NCBI RefSeq assembly: GCF_949987515.2 | Contig: NC_082684.1 | Span: 47,520,006-47,584,005 of the forward strand | Source: Delphinus delphis | Taxonomy: Eukaryota > Chordata > Mammalia > Artiodactyla > Delphinidae | DNA length: 64,000 nucleotides | Reading direction: 5' to 3' | Position numbers and translations under genes: made by a program | Notes under the pieces: generated by a model | What the model was told of the DNA's origin: nothing | The model's database searches: none | The model's input: the letters and a program-made list of their open reading frames with translations, nothing else | Shown here: one piece after another, positions 49,620-61,337 of the stretch | Layout of the letters: each line of letters begins with the position of its first letter | Position numbering within the stretch: position 1 is the stretch's first letter

Positions 49620-51810
49620 GTTGCTGTTGTCATTATTATTATTAATGCCACAGTTACCGCTGATACAGCACCAAATAGCTATTGGGGAAATATAGCAGAT
49701 AAAACAATGGAAAACAGAAATTTAAAGGAATCCAGCTCTCCGTATGAGAGTAGCAGGTTGCCTTACCTGCCAAACACACACTGGAGAGGAGACTCCATTC
49801 TTTATTCAGCAAAATGACTCCTGAACCTTAAGATCAAATGGCTTGGACGAGTGTATTTGAAATAGCCATTGCATAACTCCGTTAAGGCTAAACTGGGATA
49901 AATTATTAGCATGGCCTTGGAACTGTGCTTCATTGTGCAATCAGGAGATCCTGTATGGTTTTACTTTTCATACAAAGAAAAAAAATATCAAAAACTAGAA
50001 CCAGAAAACATTTGGAATTTTTTTTAGTCCATGGCCAGATCTTACAACATCAGTGATTTAAACCAGGCATAGAATATGTAGTCAACTAGGCCTCTAATAT
50101 TTCTGCATTACTTGGTTACAGCGAACAATGCAGACATGGGCTGTTGTCGTAACTCTGCAGCATGTGAAGGCTAACGGGCCGTGCTAGACAACTGGAATCT
50201 CACTTTCACAGAGTTACTCTCCTGGCATGCTGGAATAACTTAGTACTACCATGCTTAAGCCTGCTGCACCATAAGTAAAAAAACCAAAAATTTTAATAAG
50301 CTCAGAGACTAAAATCAAAGCCACGTTTACTGCCAAAGAAGCCAACTAACAGGGATGTGAAGCAAGGAGAGGGAAATCTATATTCACCCTGGTTTAAATT
50401 TCCAAGAAAATGATGGCAGAAAAAGAATGATGTACGTCACTCTAATATACCGTGAGCCGAGGCCTCCTTTCCAAAATCTTCGAGAAGTATGCACGGCATT
50501 TCGTAAGCCCATTATGAAGTGATTTTCTAAATGGCTACAGTTCTACCAGCACTGCTTTTCCTGAAAGAGGAAGATGTTTATTTGCATCTTCTATGCTGTC
50601 TTTTCGAAAGAGCCATTAAGCGAAACAACGTAGCCACAAACAAGTGCCTGAAAAGAATGGGGATCAAGGCGATGGTACAAAGCTTTGTCCCAGCAATCTG
50701 AATGCAGGTGTGAGAGACAAAAACCAGGTGGCTAAAAGGCTTCTTTGTTTGAAGCTGTCAGTAGGAGGACCTGATTAATCTCATGCCCCATCCCTAAACT
50801 CCCTTTTAACTATGTCAAGACATCGCCTCACATCAGGAAGTCTACGATGACATGGCTATGTGCTAAGCTCAGTTAATGTGGCCCTAGGTTTAAACACTTC
50901 AGGTTGAAAGTGGATAATTGGTGGTAGTGGATTTTAAAAGCTCACACAGGTGCCTTTGAAAAGAGGTCAAAAGTCAAGTGCATCTCTCCCGAGAGTACTG
51001 GTGAGCCCTTCCTAAGGAGATCAAAATTCTTTTACACAAACCCCCAGGGTCTTGTAAGAACTGTTATTAATTTAGTTCTGTATGTTCCAAATAATGGAAA
51101 AACGATACCACATGTGTATATTACCAGTAACCTGGGCATATTTGTTCCAGAGAGGTAGATGTTAGATAGATTTTCACCTGCCACTTCTAGATTGCTAATG
51201 AAGTGATCCACTTTCTACCAGGGCAAAACTGGGAGTTCGGGTCAGGGGAATGAACCTTGAAAATGGTGAAAAGCCTGAGGGGGAAAAAGACTGTAAACAT
51301 AGGAATGTGTTGTCATATGCTGAATGTGTTCGCAAAACCAAAGCTATAGCGTTTTAACTATATAGCTCAAAAAAACCAAACACTGCTGAACATGTTCTGA
51401 CTTCCAAAAAAAAGTGTGTGATTCAGTGTTTTCTCTTTTTATTTAATATAAGTTACAAAGTTTCATCATCATAGCCTATCCTGTGTGTTTTGAAAAGTAC
51501 CAAAACACTCAACCAATAATTGGTACCTTTCAAATACCACTTGGGATGAGTTTTCTAGTTCAATTTGGAGGTCTTCCACTGTCTATATTTTTCTTTCCTC
51601 CACTTGTTAGACGTTTTTATTCAAAGTGTCTATTATTCTATTACACTTAAGATGTGTTATTTATTAGAATACTGTATTTGAAGCAAAAAAGAACCCATAA
51701 TTAGGAAATTTGATGTTTTCACATATATACAGTAATAAATATTTAATTTTAGAATCTTTTAGTTCTGCACATGAAAAGCCACAATAGCATACCGATACAT
51801 TTTTGAAAAC
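49620..51810. other. Unique non-coding sequence, possible conserved block
   Basis: Apart from an (ATT)n run near 49634-49645 no repeat was recognised. 50400-50720 is free of simple sequence and contains an octamer-like ATTTGCAT at 50580-50587. No exon is supported. Confidence 0.4.
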
Positions 51811-51814
51811 CTTC

Positions 51815-52545
51815 GTATATATCTATTAGAATGGCTGTTAGGAACTACAAGTGCTGGTGAGGGTGAGGCGAAATTGGAACACTGCACACTGTTGGTTGGT
51901 ATGTAAAAGATGGTGTCGCCGCTATGGATCCTCAAAAAATTAAAAATAGGATTGCTATATGACCAAGTAATTCCACTTCTGAGGATATACCTAAAAGAAT
52001 CAGAAGCAGGGACCTAAGCGGATTATTTGTACACCCGTGTTCAGAGCAGCATTATTCGAAATAGCCAAAAGGCGAAGCCAGCCACACGTCCATCAACAGA
52101 TGAATGGATAAACAAAATGTGGCATACGTATCGTACAATGGAATATAATTCAGCCTTAAAAACAGAAAGTAATTCTGACACATGCTACAACATGCATGAA
52201 CCTTGAAGACATTATGCTAAGTGAAACAAGCCAGGTACAAAAGGATAAATACGGTATGATTCCAGTAACGTGAAGTACCTAGCATACTCAAAATCATAGA
52301 GGCAGAAAGTAGAATGGTGGGTGCCAGGGGCTGGGAGGAGGGGAAATAGGGAGCTACAGTTTAATGGGTATGGAGTTTCAGTCAGTTTGGGAAGATGAAA
52401 AAGCTGTGGAGATGGATGGTGCTGGTGATGGTTACACAACAATGGGAATGTACTTAATGCCACTGAACTGCATTCTTAAAAAATGATTAAAATGGTAAAA
52501 TTTTTGTTATGGATATTTTACCACAATAATTTTTTTTAATTAAAA
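51815..52545 (+). repeat. L1M ORF2 end and 3' UTR
   Basis: Sense L1M 3' sequence: 'agaatggctgttaggaact', 'catcaacagatgaatggat', 'acaatggaatataattcag', 'acattatgctaagtgaaac' and 'ggtgccaggggctgggagg'. ORF2 C-terminal coding traces remain but the frame is destroyed. The element is older than the L1 copies at 30.6 and 59.5 kb. Confidence 0.82.
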
Positions 52546-53850
52546 ACCATTTCTATGTACTTTTGTGGTCTGGAGTTGGGGTCTGGATTGGATGTTCTAG
52601 CCTGATTGATGCACTTAACAAGTCTGCTGCACTGTTACTAATCAAAAGAAAATGTGCTTTTTCAAGACCTTAAAGAATCCAACTGGCTTGAGCAAACAGA
52701 TAAAAACAAGGGTGTAGCTGACATTTTGAAACTGGTACACAAATTCTTGAACCCACTCACTCTATACTTATAATTAGGAAAGAATGTTTGTCACTAAAAT
52801 TTTTAATGAAAATCACAGGTTTGTCATAGTAGTTTTGCCACAAAATCATGGTTTCACTCAAGAAATGAGGAAAGAAGAGGAAAAAACTCTTTCAGAAATA
52901 ACACTTTAACTCAAATTTAATGTTAAGCACACATGTTCGTGGTATGCAGCAAAACAAAGTTAATAGCATAAAAAGTAATATGACATTTGATTAACTGGTG
53001 TTAAACTGCACGTGTTAATTGCAGAGAAGAAAGGCTTGCCAAGGCATGTTAGAAGCTGAGCTTCCAATTTGAACTCGAAATACCAAGGAAATGACTCTAG
53101 GATCTGAGTAGCTACTTTCACATTTACACAAGTCCAAGAAATTCCAAGCTCAAATCCCAGGAACATAAGTCTATTTATTCTACTTAAAGTGTTAACAGAG
53201 GACAGTTCAATTAACAGCATGTAACATTTTTTGAGAAGACCTCAAAATCCCTTAATTTGCCAATAATAGTTTAAAGACTCCACAGTGTTTTAACGTCTGG
53301 GAAAAGATTTGGTCTCTACCAAAAAGGAGGTTGCCCTCGGAGAGCTTGCTAAAGACTTTGGTTAACCAAGAAGCTATAAACCCCAGTGTTCTCACTATTA
53401 CTCACATATCTTTCACTGTTGATAGATCACAGTGGTTCACTAGATTGCTTATAATTAACAGTATCCTTGGTAGAACTTCAACAAGGAGAAAGAACTCAAT
53501 CCTCCCAATTCCCACTTTCCCAGCCAATTTTCACCTACTAGTAAAATAATAATAACCATAACAACAGTAACAACCAGAGTAAAATGACAACAGCAACAAT
53601 AATAATAACGAGACAGATTGGATGGTCATGGAGAGACTGGGTAGTAATGCTTGATTTCTGCTGTCTTTTCATTTGTCTCATGATTTAAAACTCTGGTAAA
53701 GAAAGAAAACACACACATGCACAAACACACATACACATAATTTTAGTAGAATTAAAGTTTGGGGAATGCTATTTATTACCTTTAATAGGCATGATTGGTA
53801 AGTTGCTAGCTGAGATACTGACAAATATCTTTTTTGACATTGGCTGCATA
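52546..53850. other. Unique non-coding sequence with simple repeats
   Basis: An imperfect (AAT/AAC)n stretch is at about 53545-53615 and a CA-rich stretch at 53708-53738. The rest has no recognised content. Confidence 0.45.
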
Positions 53851-53854
53851 AAAA

Positions 53855-53985
53855 TCTGCTAGATTATAAATTTCATGAAGTCAGATCTGAGCATGTCTGC
53901 TACGTCCAGAGCTAAATCCTCTGTTCCTAGCACAGTGCTGGTCCGTGTTAGGCCCTCATTACAAATACGTGTGGAATGATGAATG
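53855..53985 (+). repeat. L2 LINE 3' end relic
   Basis: 'gattataaatttcatgaag', 'ctgttcctagcacagtgct' and 'acgtgtggaatgatgaatg' follow the L2 3' end. Confidence 0.55.
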
Positions 53986-54059
53986 CATGGGAAAATAAAA
54001 AGTTGACGTTATTGACAGCCATTGGAAGCACACAGAACTTAAAGAACTTAAAACAAATT

Positions 54060-54285
54060 ATGAAATGCTTACTATAGGCACAATACCATTCTAAGTGGTT
54101 TACATGGAATAAGTAATTTCATCCCCCAAACAGTCCCATGAAGTGGTCCTATAATTATCCCCATTTCATAGTTGAGGAAACAGAGGCATGGAAAGACATA
54201 CAGCTTAAGTAGGGGAGTTGAGATGCAGGGAGTCTGGCTTCAGAGTCTACACTCTTACTCTTACCCATTATACAAAAGTCTTAAA
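54060..54285 (-). repeat. MIR SINE relic, antisense
   Basis: 'attatccccatttcatagt', 'tgaggaaacagaggcatgg' and 'gagtctggcttcagagtct' follow reversed MIR. Confidence 0.72.
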
Positions 54286-54289
54286 CTAA

Positions 54290-55445
54290 GACTGATGATG
54301 TAAAAAGTAATGGGAACTCTGACCTGCTTCTCCCTAAAAGTAGACCTTGAATGTATAACATTTTAAAAGTACTAAGGTGGCTCGTTCCCATCAGAAATGC
54401 TCACTTACAGGCATGAAAATGCAATTACTAGGGGGAAAAAATAGCCATGTCTTAGTGTGTCAGCCAAAGCAATGATTTTTTTAAAAATCACTCCCTCAGA
54501 GCCACCAAATATGAGAGAGAAGACAACGGAGCCATCTATTCCCATTCTTCACCCTTTGCACGTGTTTAGAAGAGTACCTGGCAAGGTGTAAGTGACACCT
54601 AAGTGTTGTCATTATAGAAGTCCCTTATTCAATACACGTATCTGGTTCCAGTTTTCATACTTCACTTCCCGCAGACATTCAAGGGATGACCAAGCCCACT
54701 GCAAGCAACTGTATTATCAGAAAACAACTTCTTACAGTGAGATAAAGTACAAATTGGTTTTATCACTGTCCACTTTGACAATTCAGGACAACTGTTGTAT
54801 AAAACTCTCTTCTGTAGGACAGCAACTCAAGTATTCAAAGGTAGTAATTTGTTCCCTTAAGTATTCATCTGACATCCTCAGATTCGTTAACCACTCATTT
54901 TGTGCTGTGAGTTCAAATTATCTTCACCAGTTTGAATGGCCTATTCTGGATACAAACTAATCAGTCACTAGGCCTCCTAAATTATGTCATCAGAATTGGA
55001 CATAATATTGCAGCTGTTTTCTGACCAAGGCAGCTTTTTAAGGAATTATTAGATCTCATGATCTGGAAACTATTTCTGTTAATGTGGCCTATTATTATGC
55101 TATTTCTGTGCCTTTTCTATGCTTGCATCATACTGTTGGTTCATAATAAAATGGAGGTCTGCTAAAACCCCTGAACCATTACCATACACCTCTTAACCTG
55201 TGCTTGCAAAATTAATGCTTTGACCCTAACTATTCGATTTTACTTTTATTGAATTAAATTTCATTCTGTTTCAGTCTAGAATTTTGAGATTATTTGATAT
55301 TTTAATTTTATTGTTAGATGTGGATTTTACAATAAGGAGAGTAAAACTTAAGCTTTCAGGGCCCCTTGCTTGCACAGATCCCTTCTAAGACCCTGGGAGG
55401 GGCCCTAGCAATGCAGCCATGTGGTCAAAGTTTTGATAGAATAAG
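54290..55445. other. Unique non-coding sequence
   Basis: No exon or repeat was recognised. The 122-codon frame at 54592-54960 has no family likeness. Confidence 0.4.
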
Positions 55446-55449
55446 CATA

Positions 55450-55659
55450 AGTAAGACATTTTTGGGTCTCTCACTGCCGTGGCCTCTCCCGTTGCGGAGC
55501 ACAGGCTCCGGACGCGCAGGCTCAGCGGCCATGGCTCACGGGCCCAGCCGCTCCGCGGCATGTGGGATCGTCCAGGACCGGGGCACGACCTCATGTCCCC
55601 TGCATCGGCAGGCAGGCTCTCAAGCACTGCGGCACCAGGGAAGCCCAGTAAGACATTTT
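55450..55659 (-). mobile_element. CHR-type SINE, antisense, 13-bp target-site duplication
   Basis: agtaagacatttt is duplicated at 55450-55462 and 55647-55659. The body matches the copies at 1521-1731 and 30135-30368, but the 3' end is short: the tail is nearly missing, 'tgggtctctcactgccgtgg' following the duplication at once. Substitutions include loss of several bases of the B-box-like part ('cacgacctcatg' for the usual 'cacgaacccgtg'), which would impair pol III transcription. Confidence 0.92.
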
Positions 55660-57902
55660 AATTCTAATCAGTTCTTGATCTTCCCATTCCATCTTCCCCT
55701 CTGTCACATGTGTCTTATGGCACTCAGCAAAGAAGTATGTGGGAATGGAGGAAAAACAAGACATTAAATCTAGAGAGCCAAAAGTTAATCTGTGGAAAAT
55801 CCTTCCAACAGCTCATGTATAAAAGAAATGTATAGTTTTCTGAAATTTGACAATTCTACAAATTACATAGCATTACTAAAATAAATTTCAATTAACCATG
55901 CTAGAGACAAAACAGTTATCTTCACATTCTCTCACTAGAAAGACATTACAAAATATTCCCATATGAAAAAACAATCAAAGAGTAAGCAGGCAAAAAATGA
56001 AGGGAAATAGGGTATTGTGAAGATGTGTGCAAAAGTTACATATAAAATTGCTATGTATTTTCCCATATATGGTAGTGGTTTTAGATATGTAATTTGTTGT
56101 ATTTTTTCTTTTTCTAAAGAAATAGATTATAGATCCTTCCTAAATCTTGATAAGCACTCCAGATATCAAGCCTTGACAGAACTCTGTAACAGGTAACATG
56201 TGGTCTGCTAACAGCTTCAGAAGAATGGAATAATTACTGCAAATCATGTTGCAGTAACTTCATTTATTTTCCTTAGCAGTGCCAGCTTTGTACATTAGGA
56301 TAACTACAAAGAGTGTAATGATATTAGCAGGTGATACTGGGTTTGACTGTATCTCCCATAATGTACATGTGGATAAATAATGTCCATGGGGGTATGTGAT
56401 AAATGTGAGATAGTCTGTGTGGGTTTAGGTTGTGTGGGCTTGAAACTTATACATCTGGGGGAGCAGGGAGAAGGTGGGAGAGATCTCATTAGAAAATGAA
56501 TACAAAATTACAGATACAAAATTGGGTATGAATGTTTATTCGGAATGAAAAAGGAAATCACAAAAAATTACCAATTTTAAAAAGCTGGCATGCCACAAGC
56601 ATCACAAAATCCAAGAAAATAACGTCATATTTTTATTAATTCACATCCTTGTAGACCTTTTTTTCCTTCAGTTTTCTTGCTTTATGTTATTTGTGTCAGC
56701 ATAAAGTCCTCCTCCAATAGTGATTGATTGATTAATGAATAAACATATAATAAAACCTCAGAAAACTGGATAAATTGGGTCAAACTAGTCTAAGTGGAAA
56801 ATATGAATTATAGAATTCTTAAATTGCATGAATTTCAAACACTCTTCAATATATGTTACTGTCAAAGGCAGAACTAAATTATAAATGTATAATTTAAAGG
56901 CAAAGTTAAAAATTAGAATATAATCGGACTACACCATATAATAATGTAACATAAGTGTAAAATTTCTTTAGCATAAAAAGTTAATAATGCAGAAATTGGG
57001 TTGGTTGAGCCATTTACATTGATAAAGAAAATTGGGGTTGAAGTTAATTTTGAATGCTTTCTTTAATAAAATCATATTTTATGATAGGAATATTGCTCGT
57101 ATTAAAATGAATTATGGTTTTCAATTAGTAGAAGTTTACTGCATATCTGGATGGGTCTATTATATTTTCTAGAGATTATATTTAGAATATAAAACTTATT
57201 TAATGTGTGATTTCAAGAACACAGAATTTTTTTAAAAAAGAATATAGGATTTAATGGCAAGCCATTTATTAGCATATATTAATTTAACATAGCTTCATAT
57301 AGGAACCTGAAAGAAAAGTAATTATTTTGCAGTTAGGTTTTTATCCATAATAATAAATACCAGTCATGAAAATTAACATCTATTCACAAGGACAGAATTT
57401 CACAGAATCTTCACTGTAGACAGTGGAAGAAGAGGAAAAAATTCACAAGTAAAACCTGTAACCTGAATAGAACTTAAAATATTTGGGGACCTGGCAGTTT
57501 ATAGGAAAACTATAGCGAATCCTTCCACAAACTTTCCTCCAAGCGTGAAATTTATATATCTGTACATTGTACGAAAAAAGACGAATGTTCAGAGAAAGGC
57601 AACTAAATTTCTTCAGTACCATCACCAGCTCTTCCTTCTGATATTAATCAAACATGAGCCAAGAGGTCTTGGGACAGCTGGGAAAACTTGATGCAGGTTC
57701 AAGGCTGCTGCACGGCAGTGGGATGTAAGGTTCCATCTCATTTCACAGAGTGCATCTGCTTACCAGCCTCTTCTTTGATCCAGGTATTTCTGGGATAATT
57801 ACACCTTTTTTGTTTCATTTCCTTACATACTAGAATTTTTCATTGTTTTGGTTCAGTGAATTACTCAATAAAATAAAATTTATACAAAGCACCAACTAAA
57901 CA
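55660..57902. other. Unique AT-rich non-coding sequence
   Basis: AT-rich stretch with no recognised gene or repeat; open frames are short. Confidence 0.4.
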
Positions 57903-58057
57903 AGCAGTTCTCAACCTGACTTGCAGATCCCAAACACCGGGGGAGATTTTTATAAAACTGATGCCTGGATCCAACAGCCTCTGTAATGTTGTTGGGTCCC
58001 AGCATCTTAAAAAGCTGCCAGGCGATTCGAACATGAATCCAGGATGGAGAACCAGGC
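57903..58057 (+). mobile_element. MER5A non-autonomous hAT-Charlie DNA transposon
   Basis: The order 'gcagttctcaacctgactt', 'aaaactgatgcctggatcc', 'cttaaaaagctgccaggcg' and 'ggatggagaaccag' matches MER5A. The two ends are degenerate inverted repeats (cagttctcaacctg against ctggttctccatcctg read in reverse), as expected for a cut-and-paste element. It has no coding capacity and is very old. Confidence 0.78.
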
Positions 58058-58409
58058 GGTAGAATCAGGGAGAGTTTGTCCAGATGATGTAGGAACCTCA
58101 GAGCAGCAGAAAAATCATCAGTTCATTTTGTCATACCTTTGAGAGTGCAGTCAATTTAGAAAGGGTGACCATGAAGGCTTGCCAGTAAATTCTAGTGACT
58201 CTAAGGGTCTCAAACTCAAATCTAGAGAGTCTGGATGAAAACCAAAGCAAACAAAAATCAGTAAGGATTCCCCAAGATGACAAACAGGAGAAAGTGAAAG
58301 CACCACCTAAAGGGGGCATCTGTGACTCAGCTCTTGTCAGTTACTGCCACTCAGAATGTGAGTAGGTGTTGATAAGTATTTTACTTTTTCAAGAGAAATC
58401 AGGTAGAAC

Positions 58410-58460
<51 letters not shown>

Positions 58461-59460
58461 CAGAGACAGACAGAGAACGGACAGACAGAATCCTCCTGAC
58501 TTTTAAATGATAGCTCAAAAAAAATGTTCAAAAGTTGAAAAACCAAAAAAGCATGCCTGCCAAGTAGACTGGGACCTTTGCTATGCACAACCCAGGGCGC
58601 AATTCCAAGTGCCAGAGCTATAGGATCAAGGGGTACGCCCTGTGGTGGCTGCCGGGTCCTGAGCTTCCTGCCTGAGTTGTCAGTCCTGTACCAACGACCA
58701 AAAATGAACAAATTCGACACTGAACATGTGACATGCAACAAAAGTAAACATTTCTCCACACTGTCATTTACCCCTTAAAAATATTGCCTCACACTGCCAT
58801 TAAAAAAGAAAATGAGTACTTACTTAAAAACCACATTAAAGTCATTTTGAGAGATGTGAGATCATAAAATTCTGTCTAAAAATGGACACATCAGTGGAAC
58901 ACACATATCATGAGGGGTGTCCATCCAGACTTGCCCAAGAATGGGAGTGCTAATAAGAAAGGAGCAGATGGCTACCTCTTTTCTGTGATTATTGAAATCA
59001 ATAGATAAGTATGAAAAGAGTCCATTGTACACTTAAGAAAAAAAATGTAATAGGTAAAATGTAAAAATTGCAACAATCAGCTCAAAGTAAGACAGCTATT
59101 TTCAGCAATACATGTTTTTAATTTCCCAAGATTTTTATGATATTATTCATATGTATACATTGAAATAGCATGCGCTGGGCAATTAGGCCATATCTTTCTT
59201 ACATTTACTGTGTCACTATAAAACAAATCACTTTGCCTCATTGAACTCAGTTACCAAATGCGTCACAGAAAATAATATATATGATTGCTCAAGAAATCAA
59301 AGTAGATAATGCAATTTAAAGTGGCTTGGACTTTCGTGCTGCTGCGCTCTGCATCCACCTTGGTCCTAGGACCTGCTTCGGGATGATTCAGCCTGTGCGC
59401 TCTGGCTCCTTGCCTTTGCTCTCTTTCCACTTCCTGCACATGATGACGGCTGAAACTACA
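58058..59460. other. Unique sequence with a compound microsatellite
   Basis: Apart from the array at 58411-58490 no gene or repeat was recognised. 59325-59460 contains CpG-bearing sequence directly before the L1 5' end. Confidence 0.4.
58411..58490. repeat. (GT)n(GA)n(ACAGAG)n compound microsatellite
   Basis: GT units run into GA units at 58422, and these into a hexamer-like cagaga array that decays after 58470. Confidence 0.97.
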
Positions 59461-59467
59461 TTTGTTG

Positions 59468-60375
59468 AGAGAGATTGGTTCAAGATGGTGGAATAGAAGG
59501 ACATGCTCTCACTCCCTCTTGCAAGAACACCGGAATCACAACTAACTGCTGAACAATAATTGACAGGAAGACACTGAAACTCACCAAAAAAGATACCCCA
59601 CATCCAAAGACAAAGGAGAAGCCACAATGAGACAGTAGGAGGGGCGCAATCACAATAAAATCAAATCCCATAACTTCTGGGTGGATGACTCACAAACTGG
59701 AGAACACTTATACCACAGAAGCCCACCCACTGGAGTGAAGGTTCTGAGCCCCACATAAGGCTTCCGATCCTGGGGTTCTGGCAAAGGGAGGAGGAATTCC
59801 TAGAGAATCAGACTTTGAAGGCTAGCAGGATTTGATTGCAGGACTTCGACAGGACTGGGGGAAACAGAGACTCCACTCTTGGAGGGCACACACAAAGTAG
59901 TGTGCACGTCGGGACCCAGGGGAAGGAGCAGTGACCCCACAGAGACTGAACCAGACCTACCTGCTAGTGTTGAAGGGTCTCCTGCAGAATTGGGGGGTGG
60001 CTCTGTCTCACCATGAGGACAAGGACACTGGCAGCAGAGTTCTGGGAATTACACCTTGGCATGAGCCCTCCCAGAGTCCACCATTAGCCCCACCAAAGAG
60101 CCTGGGTAGGCTCCAGTGTTGGGTCGCCTCAGGCCAAACAACCAACAGGGAGGGGACCCAGCCCCACCCATTAGCAGACAAGCAGATTAAAGTTTTACTG
60201 AGCTCTGCCCACCACAGCAACAGCCAGCTCTACCCACCACCAGTCCCTCCCATCAGGAAACTTGCACAAGCCTCTTAGATAGCCTCATCCACCAGAGGGC
60301 AGACAGCAGAAGCAAGAAGAACTACAATCCTGCAGCCTGTGGAACAAAAACCACATTCACAGAAAGACAGACAAG
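59468..60375 (+). promoter_or_regulatory. L1 5' UTR with internal promoter
   Basis: About 900 bases between the presumed L1 start and the ORF1 ATG. The motif caagatgg at 59481-59488 corresponds to the YY1 site known from the first bases of human L1 and would set the transcription start. The rest is GC-richer than its surroundings. Promoter activity is inferred from homology. Confidence 0.75.
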
Positions 60376-61279
60376 ATGAAAAGGCAGAGAGCTAAGTACC
60401 AGATGAAGGAACAAGATAAAACCCCAGAAAAACAACTAAATGAAGTGGACACAGGCAACCTTCCAGAAAAAGAATTCAGAATAATGATAGTGAAGATGAT
60501 CCAGGACCTCGGAAAAAGAATGGAGGCAAAGATCGAGAAGATGCAAGAAATGTTTAACAAAGATCTAGAAGATTAAAGACCAAACAAACAGAGATGAACA
60601 ATACAATAACTGAAATGAAAACTACACAAGAAGGAATCAATAGCAGAATAACTGAGGCAGAAGAAAATAAGTGACCTGGAAGACAGAATGGTGGAATTCA
60701 CTGCCACGGAACAGACTAAAGAAAAAAGAATGAAAAGAAATGAAGACAGCCTAAGAGACCTCTGGGACAACATTAAATGCAACAACATTCGCATTATAGC
60801 GGTCCCAGAAGGAGAAGAGAGAGAGAAAGGACCAGAGAAAATATTTGAAGAGATTATAGTCGAAAATTTCCCTAACATGGGAAAGGAAATAGCCACCCAA
60901 GTCCAGGAAGCGCAGCGAGTCCCAAACAGGATAAACCCAAGGAGAAACACGCCGAGACACATAGTAATCAAATTGGCAAATATTAAAGACAAAGAAAAAT
61001 TATTGAAAGCAGCAAGGGGAAAAATGACAAATAATATACAAGGGAACTTCCATAAGGTTAACAGCTGATTTCTCAGCAGAAACTCTACAAGCCAGAAGAG
61101 AGTGGCATGATATACTTAAAGTGATGAAAGGGAAGAACCTGCAACCAAGATTATTCTACCCAGCAAGGATCTCATTCAAATTCGAAGGAGAAATCAAAAG
61201 CTTTACAGACAAGCAAAAGCTAAGAGAATTCAGCACCACAAGACCAGCTCTACAACAAATGCTAAAGGAACTTCTCTAA
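60376..61279 (+). pseudogene. L1 ORF1 (RNA-binding chaperone), frameshifted
   Basis: Begins MKRQRAKYQMKEQDK at 60376. The frame is lost by a one-base deletion near 60568, giving a stop at 60574-60576, and recovered by a two-base deletion near 60665, from which 60688-61068 is open in the original frame. It includes a coiled-coil-like start and the RRM-type middle part (NIRIIAVPEGEEREKGPEKIF). A one-base insertion near 61017 shifts the frame again; the C-terminal domain (ADFSAETLQARREWHD) then stays open to the stop at 61277-61279. ORF1 protein normally trimerises and coats L1 RNA. Three length changes mean no whole protein. Confidence 0.93.
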
Positions 61280-61337
61280 GTGGGAAACAGAAGAGAAAAA
61301 AAGGACCTACAAAAACAAACCCAAAACAATTAAGAAA

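Noticed and set aside
54592..54960. 122-codon plus-strand frame.
   Set aside because: No known domain and AT-rich composition with no coding bias visible by eye.
4100..58490. Direct repeats of regular spacing that could suggest a CRISPR-like array.
   Set aside because: Only microsatellites and dispersed SINE copies were found; no regular repeat-spacer pattern exists, and the window is mammalian.
58337..58759. 140-codon minus-strand frame, one of the longest outside L1.
   Set aside because: Its middle is the translated GT/GA microsatellite and no family is recognisable.
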